Source: Gammaproteobacteria bacterium
GTDB lineage: Bacteria > Pseudomonadota > Gammaproteobacteria > JAABTG01
Assembly (NCBI GenBank): GCA_034522055.1
Contig: JAXHLS010000002.1
Coordinates: 1,922,001 to 1,986,000, forward strand
Direction of reading: 5' to 3'
DNA: 64,000 nt
A model generated the notes under the pieces. It was not told where the DNA came from. It searched no databases and worked only from the letters and a program-made list of their open reading frames with translations. The position numbers and the translations under genes are program-made. Of this stretch, positions 44,481 to 54,202 are shown piece by piece (positions within the stretch are counted from its first letter, which is position 1; each line of letters starts with the position of its first letter).

Positions 44481-44498
44481 CGTCAAAGAATTCCTACA
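44481..44498 (+). promoter_or_regulatory. Degenerate GacA-box-like site upstream of the GGA-rich RNA
   Basis: The 18-mer CGTCAAAGAATTCCTACA matches the GacA upstream site TGTAAG-N6-CTTACA at 8 of 12 fixed positions, mostly in the right half. It lies about 60 bp before the inferred RNA start, closer than usual. Confidence 0.25.
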
Positions 44499-44549
44499 CG
44501 ATCGGTAAAAATGTTGATTTCTTTTCCCCGCCCGTTTTTGCAACATAGA

Positions 44550-44715
44550 TCCCGTGCCCGAGACGGGGCTTGGAAGCCCAACTCAAGGAAGGCCGGGGGA
44601 CAAGGAACCCTCCCGGACCGGCTCCTCAAAGGATTGGAGCCAGTGTGTTCAGGAAACCTCGTGCGCGCATACTCTCTGGACTTAGCGCCCGCTTCCCCAG
44701 CGGGCGTACTTTTTT
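44550..44715 (+). ncRNA. RsmY/RsmZ/CsrB-like GGA-rich small RNA
   Basis: About 165 nt end in a strong terminator. Nine GGA triplets fall between 44572 and 44680. Several sit in hairpin loops: GGGCTTGGAAGCCC (44566-44579); CCGGG/CCCGG stem around ACAAGGAAC (44593-44616); GCTCC/GGAGC stem around TCAAAGGATT (44621-44640); and GTT/AAC around CAGGA (44647-44657). Repeated GGA in loops is the hallmark of RNAs that bind and sequester CsrA/RsmA. No open frame explains the segment. The 5' end is not fixed by a clear promoter. If correct, it would relieve CsrA repression, usually under GacS/GacA control, and so influence motility and biofilm. Confidence 0.65.
44686..44715 (+). terminator. Rho-independent terminator of the GGA-rich RNA
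   Basis: A perfect 8-bp stem, CGCCCGCT (44686-44693) and AGCGGGCG (44699-44706), with loop TCCCC is followed by TAC and six T. It is the clearest terminator in the window. Confidence 0.88.
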
Positions 44716-44788
44716 GTGCCTCGCTTTTTTATCGGCGCGAATTGATTCAAGTTAACCAGGAAAGCGGCGGTTTGGGAAGAGGGGGGTA

Positions 44789-44865
44789 TGGTGGGCCCTG
44801 CAGGACTCGAACCTGCGACCTACCGATTATGAGTCGGCGGCTCTAACCAACTGAGCTAAGGGCCC
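44789..44865 (-). tRNA. ileX: tRNA with CAU anticodon, probably tRNA-Ile2
   Basis: This 77-nt cloverleaf has acceptor GGGCCCT / AGGGCCC, anticodon loop CTCATAA (CAU) in stem GCCGA / TCGGT, a normal T-arm and encoded CCA. The body resembles E. coli tRNA-Ile2 (ileX), whose C34 is changed to lysidine to read AUA, more than elongator tRNA-Met. ileX also lies beside rpoD in E. coli, as this gene does here, which supports the assignment. Confidence 0.9.
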
Positions 44866-45023
44866 GTCTGGAACCTCGCTGGCACTGCCATTCTTCTTCG
44901 TGCGGCTCCCTTTGGCCAGAGCCCTCGCAAGCACTCATCCCTGGCGTCGCACCCAGCTCGGCATCCATGCCTCGCGTTCGCCGGGCTGCGTTCTGACATT
45001 AAGTCAGAACGGTCCCGGCTCAC

Positions 45024-45071
45024 CCTACCGATTATGAGTCGGCGGCTCTAACCAACTGAGCTAAGGGCCCG
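45024..45071 (-). repeat. Duplicated 5' part of the tRNA-Ile2 gene
   Basis: These 48 bp are identical to 44819-44866. They cover the 5' end of the tRNA through the anticodon stem-loop, without the T-arm or 3' acceptor strand. The fragment lies 205 bp upstream of the intact gene in the same direction and cannot make a tRNA. The DNA between (44867-45023) has no gene; it includes an imperfect palindrome around TTCTGACATTAAGTCAGAA at about 44991. Confidence 0.9.
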
Positions 45072-45090
45072 GAGATGAACTGTCCCGGAG

Positions 45091-45384
45091 CACGGATGTA
45101 GGTCGGGATTCATCCCGACATCCGGCCCGGTTTCATGCACCCGGCGTTGGGCCGGAACCCTCACCGGCGGGCTGTCGGGCTGAAGCCCGACCTACACAAC
45201 CCCCCACCGCCTATTCCTTTGGCACGGATGTAGGTCGGGATTCATCCCGACATCCGGCCCGGTTTCATGCACCCGGCGTTGGGCCGGAACCCTCACCGGC
45301 GGGCTGTCGGGCTGAAGCCCGACCTACACACCCCGCCACCGCCTATTCCTTTGGCACGGATGTAGGTCGGGATTCATCCCGACA
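45091..45384. repeat. 132-bp tandem palindromic repeat units (BIME-like), copy block 2
   Basis: Two full units and the start of a third begin at 45091, 45223 and 45355, exactly 132 bp apart. Each has a palindrome with TAGGTCGGGATTCATCCCGA near its start and the opposed GTCGGGCTGAAGCCCGACC about 80 bp later. Units one and two differ at only a few bases. The same unit, more diverged, is at 5693-5832. The block ends 11 bp from the rpoD stop, so it may act in transcript ending. Confidence 0.92.
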
Positions 45385-45395
45385 CCCCATCTTCC

Positions 45396-47279
<1,884 letters not shown>

Positions 47280-47360
47280 GGTTGACCGGCAATGTTGTGT
47301 GAGCCCTTTTTGGCGGGCGAAGCTCTCAATAATGACACGGATCTCGTTCGATTTCCATGT

Positions 47361-49115
47361 TCAGCCCCGCGATGTCAGGCCCTTGGCCGTGGCCAGGGCC
47401 CGTTGATACTGTTTCAGTTCGTCCTCTGAGGCGGTCCCTGCCTTGATTTTCTGGCGTAACGGCTGGATCTGTTGTTCCTCCATGAGACGTGCCAGTGCCC
47501 CCGTGAAGTCCGCCTGGGGGTCGAAACCCGCCGGCTCCGGCTCCATGGTGCGGGCGATCTTGTCCAGGAATACCCCGGTCTCCGTGTCTCTGAAGTGTTC
47601 CATCACCACTCCCATGGACACTTGGGGGCTTTGCTCCAGGAACTCAAGCATGGCGTCGAGGACGGCCGCGCCCGCCACGGGCAGGTCGCGCACCGCCTGC
47701 CGCTCCGGGACGTGGGCGGCGAGTCCGGGATGCCGCAACAGCAATGTCACGAGGTTGCGCATGGGTGTTTTCTTTGAATGACGCTGGGCGCGGAAGTTCT
47801 GGGCCGGGGCGTGGTCGGCGGCAGAACGGCCCTGGAGAACACGGTCGAGCTGCTGGGAGGCCATGCGGCAGCGCTCGGCCAGATTGTCCACTACGACACG
47901 GCGCAGCGCGCCCGGCGGCAGGTGGGCGATATAAGGCCGGGCCAGGTCGATGAGATGGGCGCGCCCGTCGGGGGTGGCGAGGTTGGTCCTGGCCGCCAGG
48001 CTGTCCAGCAGGAAGGCGGACAGGGTGGCCGATTCATCCAGCCGCGCCGCGAAGGCTGCGGCGCCCCGAGTGCGCACCAGGGAGTCGGGGTCCTCGCCCT
48101 CGGGCAGGAAGGCGAACCGCGCCTGGCGTCCCTCCTGCATCCGCGGCAGGGCGTTCTCCAGCGCCCGCCACGCCGCACGCCGGCCCGCGTCGTCGCCGTC
48201 GAAGCAGAACACCAACTCCGGGGCGGTCTTGAACAAGGCCTCGATCTGTTCCGTGGTGGCGGCGGTGCCGAGGTTGGCAGTGGCATAGAGGATGCCGTGC
48301 TGGGCCAGGGTCACCACGTCCATATAGCCCTCCACCAGCACCAGTCGCTCCAGGCTGCGGTTGGCCTGCCGGGCCTCGTGGAGCCCATAGACCTCGCGGC
48401 CCTTGTGAAACACGGGGGTCTCGGGCGAGTTGAGGTATTTGGGCTCACCGTCGCCCATCACGCGGCCGCCGAAGCCGACGATGCGTCCGCGGCGGTCACG
48501 GATGGGGAAGATGATGCGATCCCGGAAGCGATCATAAGGACGGCCCCCTTCCTTGGCGTTGGCCAGCCCCGCCTTGACTGCCAGTTCCAGGCGCTGGCTG
48601 TCGCCCCCCAGGGTGCCGACGAAGCCGTCCCAGCCGGGCGGCGCGTAGCCCAGGCCGAAGCGTGCGGCCGTCTCCCCCGTCACCCCACGCTCCTTGAGGT
48701 ACTCCACGGCCTTGGGTGCCTGGCGGAGCTGGCCGCGGAAGTAGCGCGCGGCCTCTTCCATGATGTCGAACAACGGTCCGTCATCGTGGCGTGCCGGGCG
48801 CGCCTCCCCGCCGCCCTCCCGGGGCACCGTGAGGCCGGCGCGATGGGCGAGTTCCTCCACCGCCTCGACGAACTCCATGTGCTGGTATTCCATGAGAAAA
48901 CCCAGCGCCGTGCCGTGGGCCCCACAGCCGAAACAGTGATAGAACTGTTTGTCGGGACTGACGGTGAAGGATGGGGTCTTCTCGCTGTGGAAGGGGCAGC
49001 AGGCCTTGTATTCCCGGCCCGCCCGCTTGAGGGGGACGAAGCGATCGATGAGGTCGACGATGTCCGTACGGGCAACCAGGTCATCTATGAAGTCGTTGGG
49101 GATGCGCCCGGCCAT
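47361..49115 (-). CDS. dnaG: DNA primase
   Basis: The product is 584 residues. The N-terminal CHC2 zinc finger (CCPFHSEKTPSFTV ... YHCFGCGAHG) is followed by the Toprim core (LERLVLVEGYMDVV and ELVFCFDGDDAGRRA) and a C-terminal DnaB-binding region. It makes RNA primers at replication forks. It lies between yqeY and rpoD on the minus strand; about 80 bp separate it from rpoD. Confidence 0.98.
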   Translation of the reverse strand: MAGRIPNDFIDDLVARTDIVDLIDRFVPLKRAGREYKACCPFHSEKTPSFTVSPDKQFYHCFGCGAHGTALGFLMEYQHMEFVEAVEELAHRAGLTVPREGGGEARPARHDDGPLFDIMEEAARYFRGQLRQAPKAVEYLKERGVTGETAARFGLGYAPPGWDGFVGTLGGDSQRLELAVKAGLANAKEGGRPYDRFRDRIIFPIRDRRGRIVGFGGRVMGDGEPKYLNSPETPVFHKGREVYGLHEARQANRSLERLVLVEGYMDVVTLAQHGILYATANLGTAATTEQIEALFKTAPELVFCFDGDDAGRRAAWRALENALPRMQEGRQARFAFLPEGEDPDSLVRTRGAAAFAARLDESATLSAFLLDSLAARTNLATPDGRAHLIDLARPYIAHLPPGALRRVVVDNLAERCRMASQQLDRVLQGRSAADHAPAQNFRAQRHSKKTPMRNLVTLLLRHPGLAAHVPERQAVRDLPVAGAAVLDAMLEFLEQSPQVSMGVVMEHFRDTETGVFLDKIARTMEPEPAGFDPQADFTGALARLMEEQQIQPLRQKIKAGTASEDELKQYQRALATAKGLTSRG

Positions 49116-49212
49116 GTTCAGAGGGTGGCGGGTCGCCGGGCGTTGGGGGCTGCGGGACGTTGGCGCGGGGAGCGGTCCACCTTCGGGGCCTGCGGGACCG
49201 GATGTGAGGGGG

Positions 49213-49665
49213 TCAGCCCCCGAGGCGCTGCTTGACCAGCCCGCTCACCCTGCCCATGTCGGCGCGGCTCTCGATGCGCCCTTTGAGGAGCCCCATCACC
49301 CGCCCCATATCCTTGACGGCAGCGGCCGCGCTCTCGGCGATGGCGGCATCGATCAGGCCCGCCAGCTCGTCGTCGCCGAGGGGAGTGGGCATGTACTCCT
49401 CGATGATGCCGATCTCGAGACTTTCCTGGTCCGCCAGGTCCTGGCGCCCGGCAGCGGTGTACTGCTCCAGGGAGTCCCGGCGCTGCTTGAGCATCTTCTG
49501 GAGCACGTTCGCCACTTCGGCATCGTCGAGCTCTGTGCGTTCGTCGACCTCACGCTGCTTGATGGCGGCACTGATGAGACGCAGGGTATCGAGGCGCGCC
49601 TTGTCCCTGGCCCGCATGGCGTCCTTGATGTGGCTCTGGATGGTGGCCCTGAGATCGCCGCCCAT
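49213..49665 (-). CDS. yqeY: GatB/YqeY-domain protein
   Basis: The product is 150 residues with the YqeY pattern: ARLDTLRLISAAIKQREVDE, LGDDELAGLIDAAIAE and DMGRVMGLLKGRI. The domain is shared with the tRNA-binding tail of GatB, but the role of the free protein is unknown. Its place between rpsU and dnaG is widely conserved in this class. Confidence 0.93.
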   Translation of the reverse strand: MGGDLRATIQSHIKDAMRARDKARLDTLRLISAAIKQREVDERTELDDAEVANVLQKMLKQRRDSLEQYTAAGRQDLADQESLEIGIIEEYMPTPLGDDELAGLIDAAIAESAAAAVKDMGRVMGLLKGRIESRADMGRVSGLVKQRLGG

Positions 49666-49679
49666 GGTCGCGGGGGCCG

Positions 49680-49901
49680 TCAGTAACGCCGCTGGGGCTT
49701 GGAGCGTAGGATGTTACGGGCCTGGCGTTTCTGGGAGCGCTTGACGGCCGCCGCCGCCTTGCGCTTGCGCACCGAGGTGGGTTTTTCGTAGAACTCGCGG
49801 CGCCGGACCTCGGTGAGGATGCCCGCCTTCTCGCAGGAGCGCTTGAAGCGCCGCAGGGCGATGTCGAACGGTTCGTTTTCCTTGACTTGTACGGTTGGCA
49901 T
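49680..49901 (-). CDS. rpsU: Ribosomal protein bS21
   Basis: The product is 73 residues, very basic, with the bS21 sequence [20 protein letters not shown] and [20 protein letters not shown]. The ATG at 49901 (MPTVQVKE) fits the family; the upstream in-frame ATG at 49919 would add six residues. First gene of the rpsU-yqeY-dnaG-rpoD block. Confidence 0.97.
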   Translation of the reverse strand: MPTVQVKENEPFDIALRRFKRSCEKAGILTEVRRREFYEKPTSVRKRKAAAAVKRSQKRQARNILRSKPQRRY

Positions 49902-49939
49902 AGGGAACCAAACACTCACTGTGGTGAATAGAGCACGGC

Positions 49940-49969
49940 ATAGTAATTAGAATGGCCGGGTGATGTAAA
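49940..49969 (-). promoter_or_regulatory. Sigma-70-like promoter of the rpsU block
   Basis: On the minus strand, TTTACA (-35) and TACTAT (-10) are 18 bp apart. The rpsU start lies about 40 bp downstream of the -10. It is in the divergent gap with tsaD. Confidence 0.6.
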
Positions 49970-49998
49970 GTGCGGGTTTTTCCGCGGGGACGCGACCC

Positions 49999-51024
49999 AT
50001 GAACATCCTTGGTATCGAGACCTCCTGCGACGAGACCGGCGTGGCCGTCTACGGCGCTGGCGGTGGCCTCCTCGGTCACCGCCTGTATAGCCAGGTGGCG
50101 CTCCACGCGGCCTATGGCGGCGTGGTGCCCGAACTGGCCTCGCGGGACCACGTGCGGCGCCTGCTGCCACTGGTGGGCGAGCTGCTGGAGGACACGGGCC
50201 TCGCGCGCACGGACATCCACGGCGTGGCCTACACCGCCGGGCCGGGTCTGGCGGGCGCCCTGCTGGTGGGAGCCGCCCTCGGGCGGGGGGTGGCGTGGGC
50301 CCTGGACGTGCCCGCCGTGGGGGTCCATCACATGGAGGCCCACCTGCTGGCCCCGATGCTGGAGGATCCCGCTCCAGATTTCCCTTTCCTCGCCTTGTTG
50401 GTCTCCGGTGGCCACACCCAACTGGTGGCGGTGGAAGGCGTGGGACGGTACCGACTGCTGGGGGAATCCGTGGACGATGCGGCCGGCGAGGCCTTCGATA
50501 AGACCGCCAAGCTGCTGGGTCTCGGCTACCCCGGCGGGCCGGCTATCAGCCGGCTGGCGGGCGCGGCCGCGGGCGGGCGCTACCGCTTTCCCCGTCCCAT
50601 GACCGATCGGCCGGGCCTGGATTTCAGTTTCAGCGGCCTCAAGACCTTCGCCGTCAATACCCTGAGGGCGGACAGCGGTGACGCCGACAAGGCGGAGATC
50701 GCCCGGGCCTTCGAGGAGGCGGTGGTGGACACCCTCATCATCAAGTGCCGGCGGGCCCTGGAGGCCACCGCCTATCGCCGTCTCATCATCGCCGGCGGTG
50801 TGAGCGCCAACGCCCGCCTGCGCGAGGCCCTGGCGGTCCTGGCGGCGGAGCGGGGGGTGGAGGTCTATTTCCCCCGCCTGGAGTTCTGTACCGACAATGG
50901 GGCCATGGTGGCCTACCTGGGATACCTGCGCCTAGTGGCGGGTCAGCGCGAGCCCACGGGGTTCACCATTCGCCCGCGCTGGCCCCTCGACACCCTCGTC
51001 GCACCCTCGGGCACAGGGACGTGA
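49999..51024 (+). CDS. tsaD: tRNA threonylcarbamoyladenosine synthase subunit TsaD
   Basis: The product is 341 residues of the ASKHA/Kae1 family. Metal-binding His residues are in [14 protein letters not shown], with the [13 protein letters not shown] start, SGGHTQLV and [13 protein letters not shown] motifs. With TsaB and TsaE it transfers the threonylcarbamoyl group to A37 of ANN-reading tRNAs. It is divergent from rpsU, the standard order in gammaproteobacteria. Confidence 0.97.
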   Translation: MNILGIETSCDETGVAVYGAGGGLLGHRLYSQVALHAAYGGVVPELASRDHVRRLLPLVGELLEDTGLARTDIHGVAYTAGPGLAGALLVGAALGRGVAWALDVPAVGVHHMEAHLLAPMLEDPAPDFPFLALLVSGGHTQLVAVEGVGRYRLLGESVDDAAGEAFDKTAKLLGLGYPGGPAISRLAGAAAGGRYRFPRPMTDRPGLDFSFSGLKTFAVNTLRADSGDADKAEIARAFEEAVVDTLIIKCRRALEATAYRRLIIAGGVSANARLREALAVLAAERGVEVYFPRLEFCTDNGAMVAYLGYLRLVAGQREPTGFTIRPRWPLDTLVAPSGTGT

Positions 51025-51120
51025 CGCCATTCGTGATCACCCCCGGGTGTCCGGGATGAAGTCGGCGGAGAATCACGCTTTCCCGGCGTTTCCCCGCAGC
51101 GCCGGGGTGGACCACCGGGG

Positions 51121-51762
51121 TCAGTTGCCGGCGCCGTCCAGGGTCTGCCCCTCGCTCTCGGTGGCCGGGGGCTTGCGGGTACCGATCTTGTCTTCGCGGC
51201 CCGCCAACAGGTTGCGCAGGTTGGAGCGGTGCCGCCACAGCAGCAGGATGCTCATGGCCGTCACGACGGCCAGTTCGCCGGTGCCGGCATCGAGGGCATA
51301 GGCGTAGGCGGGGGCCAGCAGGGCCCCGCACAGGGCCGCCAGGGAGGAATAGCGAAAGGCGACGGCCACCACCAGCCAGGTGGCCAGCACCGCCAGGGCC
51401 AGCGGCCAGGACAGGCCCAGCATGGCGCCGAAGGCGGTGGCCACGCCCTTGCCGCCGCGAAAGCCGAAGAACACGGGGTAGAGGTGTCCCAGGAAGGCCG
51501 CTAAGGCTACCAGGGCGGGCACCAGTGAACCCGTCGAGAAGGCGACCGCCACCAGCACCGGCACCAGGCCTTTGAGCACGTCGCCGGCGAGGGTCAGGAT
51601 GGCCGCCCGCCGGCCGCCCTCCCGCAGCACGTTGGTGGCTCCGGGATTGCCGGACCCCACCGTGCGGGGATCGGGCAGTCCCATGAGGCGGCAGGTGATG
51701 ACGGCGGTGGCGACGGAGCCCACGAGGTAGCCGCCGAGGATGAGCAGGACATCGGTCAACAT
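51121..51762 (-). CDS. plsY: Glycerol-3-phosphate acyltransferase PlsY
   Basis: The product is 213 residues with several membrane segments and the PlsY motifs GSGNPGATNVLR and FFGFRGGKGVATAFGA. It acylates glycerol-3-phosphate from acyl-phosphate in the inner membrane. The ATG at 51762 gives the family's normal N-terminus (MLTDVLLILGGYLVGS); the frame is open further up without a match. The hydrophilic tail of about 20 residues is unremarkable. Confidence 0.96.
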   Translation of the reverse strand: MLTDVLLILGGYLVGSVATAVITCRLMGLPDPRTVGSGNPGATNVLREGGRRAAILTLAGDVLKGLVPVLVAVAFSTGSLVPALVALAAFLGHLYPVFFGFRGGKGVATAFGAMLGLSWPLALAVLATWLVVAVAFRYSSLAALCGALLAPAYAYALDAGTGELAVVTAMSILLLWRHRSNLRNLLAGREDKIGTRKPPATESEGQTLDGAGN

Positions 51763-51891
51763 GCCGCTATTTGACGCGCGCCCTGCGATCCAGTCAATGG
51801 CCCGGACGGGAGTGGGCGCGTAGGAATTGGCTGGCGGCTCCTTTAACATTGGCGCGCCGACCCGACCCGGATACAGAATCCCAAGCTTGCG

Positions 51892-52254
51892 ATGGACATT
51901 ACCTTCATAAAAGAACTGCGTGTGGACACGATCATCGGTATCTACGACTGGGAACGGGACATCCGCCAGACCGTGATCATCGATCTGGAGATGGGTGGTG
52001 ACATCCGGGCCGCCGCCGCCACCGATAACATCGCCGATGCCATCGACTACAAGGCCGTGGGCAAGCGTCTCATCGCCTTCGTGGAGGGCGCGGAATTTCA
52101 GTTGGTTGAGACCCTGGCGGAACGTCTGGCCGAGATCGTGCGCGAAGAATTCCGGGTGCCGTGGCTGCGTCTCACCATCAACAAGGAAAAGGCATTGCGG
52201 GGCGCCGCCGGAGTGGGCGTCATGATCGAGCGCGGGCAGCGCGCCTGGCCATGA
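51892..52254 (+). CDS. folB: Dihydroneopterin aldolase
   Basis: The product is 120 residues with the FolB sequence IKELRVDTIIGIYDWERDI, the DYKAVGKRLIAFVE segment and catalytic LVETLAERLAEIV. It forms 6-hydroxymethyl-dihydropterin in folate synthesis. The stop overlaps the folK ATG. Confidence 0.96.
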   Translation: MDITFIKELRVDTIIGIYDWERDIRQTVIIDLEMGGDIRAAAATDNIADAIDYKAVGKRLIAFVEGAEFQLVETLAERLAEIVREEFRVPWLRLTINKEKALRGAAGVGVMIERGQRAWP

Positions 52255-52748
52255 CCCGGGCCTATGTGAGTGTCGGCAGCAACGTGGCGCCCCGGGCGAA
52301 CGTCGCGCGGGGCATCGCTGGACTGGAGCGGCTGTTCGCGCCGCTGGTGGTGTCTCCCATCTACGAGGCCCGGGCCGTGGGCTTCGCCGGCAACGACTTT
52401 CTCAACCTGGTAGTGGCCTTCGATACCGACATGGGTGCCGAGGCCCTCCATGAGGCCCTGCGGGCCATCGAAGACGCCGCCGGGCGGCGACGCGGCGGGC
52501 CCAAATTCGCGGACCGCACCCTGGACCTGGACCTGTTGCTGTATGGGGACGAGGTGCGGGACGACGATGATCTGGAGTTGCCGCGTCCCGAGATCCTGCG
52601 CTATGCCTTCGTGTTACGACCACTGGCCGACATCGCGCCGGACACGAAGCACCCCGTGGCCGGCCAGTCGTTCCGCCACCTGTGGGCGGCCTTCGATGAC
52701 CCCGCACAGGTCCTGAGACCGGTGGTCCCGGACGGAGAAACACCATGA
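52251..52748 (+). CDS. folK: 2-amino-4-hydroxy-6-hydroxymethyldihydropteridine pyrophosphokinase
   Basis: The product is 165 residues with the HPPK signature [19 protein letters not shown] and the N-terminal [14 protein letters not shown]. It acts directly after FolB in folate synthesis. The ATG is inside the folB end and the stop overlaps the next ATG, so folB-folK-nudix are co-translated. Confidence 0.96.
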   Translation: MTRAYVSVGSNVAPRANVARGIAGLERLFAPLVVSPIYEARAVGFAGNDFLNLVVAFDTDMGAEALHEALRAIEDAAGRRRGGPKFADRTLDLDLLLYGDEVRDDDDLELPRPEILRYAFVLRPLADIAPDTKHPVAGQSFRHLWAAFDDPAQVLRPVVPDGETP

Positions 52749-53293
52749 AGTTCTGCAGTGAGTGTGGTTCCCGGACCATGGAATGGCGCGTGCCCGAGGG
52801 CGACAACCGGCCCCGCCACGTGTGTGGCGAGTGCGGTGTCATCTTCTACCAGAATCCCAAGATCGTGGCGGGCTGCCTGCCGGTGTGGGAGGACCGGGTG
52901 CTGCTGTGCCGGCGTGCCATCGAGCCCCGCTATGGCTATTGGACCCTGCCGGCAGGCTTCATGGAAAACGGCGAGACCACCGAGGAGGCGGCGGTCCGCG
53001 AGACCCTGGAGGAGGCAAGCGCCCGGGTCCGCATCCAGGGCCTTTACACCGTGCTGAGCCTGCCCCACGTGAGTCAGGTCTACATGCTTTTCCGCAGCGA
53101 ACTGACGGACCTGGACTTCGGCCCCGGTGCCGAGAGCCTCGAGGTGGCCTTGTTTCGGGAGGCGGAGATCCCGTGGGACGAGCTGGCGTTTGCCACCATT
53201 CGCGAGACCTTGAAGGCCTACTTCCATGATCGCCGCGAGGGCATGTTTCCGGTACATATCGGCACCATCTTGCGTGCCCTCGCCGCCGGCTGA
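52745..53293 (+). CDS. Zinc-ribbon NUDIX hydrolase
   Basis: The product is 182 residues: an N-terminal zinc ribbon ([11 protein letters not shown] ... CGECG), then a NUDIX box [20 protein letters not shown]. The layout recalls NADH pyrophosphatase NudC without its N-terminal domain. Linkage to folB and folK suggests a dephosphorylation step on a pterin precursor, but the substrate is not shown by sequence. Confidence 0.88.
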   Translation: MKFCSECGSRTMEWRVPEGDNRPRHVCGECGVIFYQNPKIVAGCLPVWEDRVLLCRRAIEPRYGYWTLPAGFMENGETTEEAAVRETLEEASARVRIQGLYTVLSLPHVSQVYMLFRSELTDLDFGPGAESLEVALFREAEIPWDELAFATIRETLKAYFHDRREGMFPVHIGTILRALAAG

Positions 53294-53361
53294 GCCGCCG
53301 TTCCCGGGCCTACCCCTTGCCGGCCTGCCGCTGCGGAGGCCCGGTGTCCATGGTCGGCGGG

Positions 53362-54117
53362 TCAGTAACCGAGGGTGCGGCCGCCATCCACGGCGATGAT
53401 CTGGCCGGTGATGTAAGGCGCCTCGAGGGCCAGGAAACGCACCGTGGCGGCGACGTCCCGGGGGTCGCCCTGGCGCTTGAGGGCGGTGCGGTTGACGATA
53501 CGCTGGCGACCCACGTCGTCCATGCCCGAGGCGGGCCACAGGATGGCCCCCGGCGCCACGCCGTTGACGCGCACCTCGGGGCCCAGCTCGCGGGCGAGAC
53601 TACGGGTGAGCATGATGTTGCCGGCCTTGGCGCAGGAGTAGACCGGGTGCTCCTTCAGGGGTTGCTGGCCATGGATGTCGGCGAGGTTCACGATACTGCC
53701 CTCGACGGCCCGCAGGTGGGGGGCCGCCGCCTGGGCGAGGAAGAAGGGGGCCTTGAGATTAGTGTCCAGCAGGTCATCCCATTGGGTCTCGGAGGCGTGA
53801 CCCAAGGGCGTGGGATAGAAGGTGGAGGCGTTGTTCACCAGCAGGTCGAGGCGCGCCCGCCACTCCACCACCGCATCCACCAGTTGGTTTATCTGGCGGA
53901 TCTCCCGCAGGTCGGCCTGGAACAGCGCCGCGGAGTCGCCGCGCGCCGTGTTCAACTCCGCCACGAGCCTCAGCGCCGCGTCCCGGGAGCGCCGGTAGTG
54001 AAGGGCAACGTCCATGCCGGCGCCGTGCAGGACACGTACGATGGCGGCGCCGATGCGCTGGGAGCCGCCGGTCACCAGGGCGACCCGAGTCTCGGGCTGA
54101 TCGTTATGATTTGTCAT
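53362..54117 (-). CDS. folM: Pteridine reductase (short-chain dehydrogenase)
   Basis: The product is 251 residues with the SDR pattern ALVTGGSQRIGAAIV at the N-terminus, LLVNNAS, and the catalytic YSCAKAG. The arginine in the cofactor loop (TGGSQRIG) is typical of NADPH-using pteridine reductases. It reduces dihydrofolate or dihydrobiopterin. It is convergent with the NUDIX gene and next to folate genes, which supports the assignment. Confidence 0.88.
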   Translation of the reverse strand: MTNHNDQPETRVALVTGGSQRIGAAIVRVLHGAGMDVALHYRRSRDAALRLVAELNTARGDSAALFQADLREIRQINQLVDAVVEWRARLDLLVNNASTFYPTPLGHASETQWDDLLDTNLKAPFFLAQAAAPHLRAVEGSIVNLADIHGQQPLKEHPVYSCAKAGNIMLTRSLARELGPEVRVNGVAPGAILWPASGMDDVGRQRIVNRTALKRQGDPRDVAATVRFLALEAPYITGQIIAVDGGRTLGY

Positions 54118-54202
54118 CTGGTTCTCCCGGGGCGTTGGGTGGGGGTGTTTCGGCCCCTCTCATCCAAAGCCCCTCATCTTATGCCAGCCGCGCAAAAACA
54201 TC

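Noticed and set aside
44550-44715. 6S RNA, 4.5S SRP RNA or a leader peptide as explanation of the GGA-rich RNA
   Set aside because: There is no long open-bubble duplex as in 6S RNA, no GGAAGCAGCC-type SRP apical loop arrangement, and no downstream gene on the same strand that a leader could control.
45024-45071. Second complete tRNA-Ile2 gene
   Set aside because: The T-arm and 3' acceptor strand are missing; only the 5' portion through the anticodon arm is repeated.
45091-45384. CRISPR array
   Set aside because: The period is 132 bp with nearly identical whole units, not short repeats with unique spacers, and no cas genes are present.
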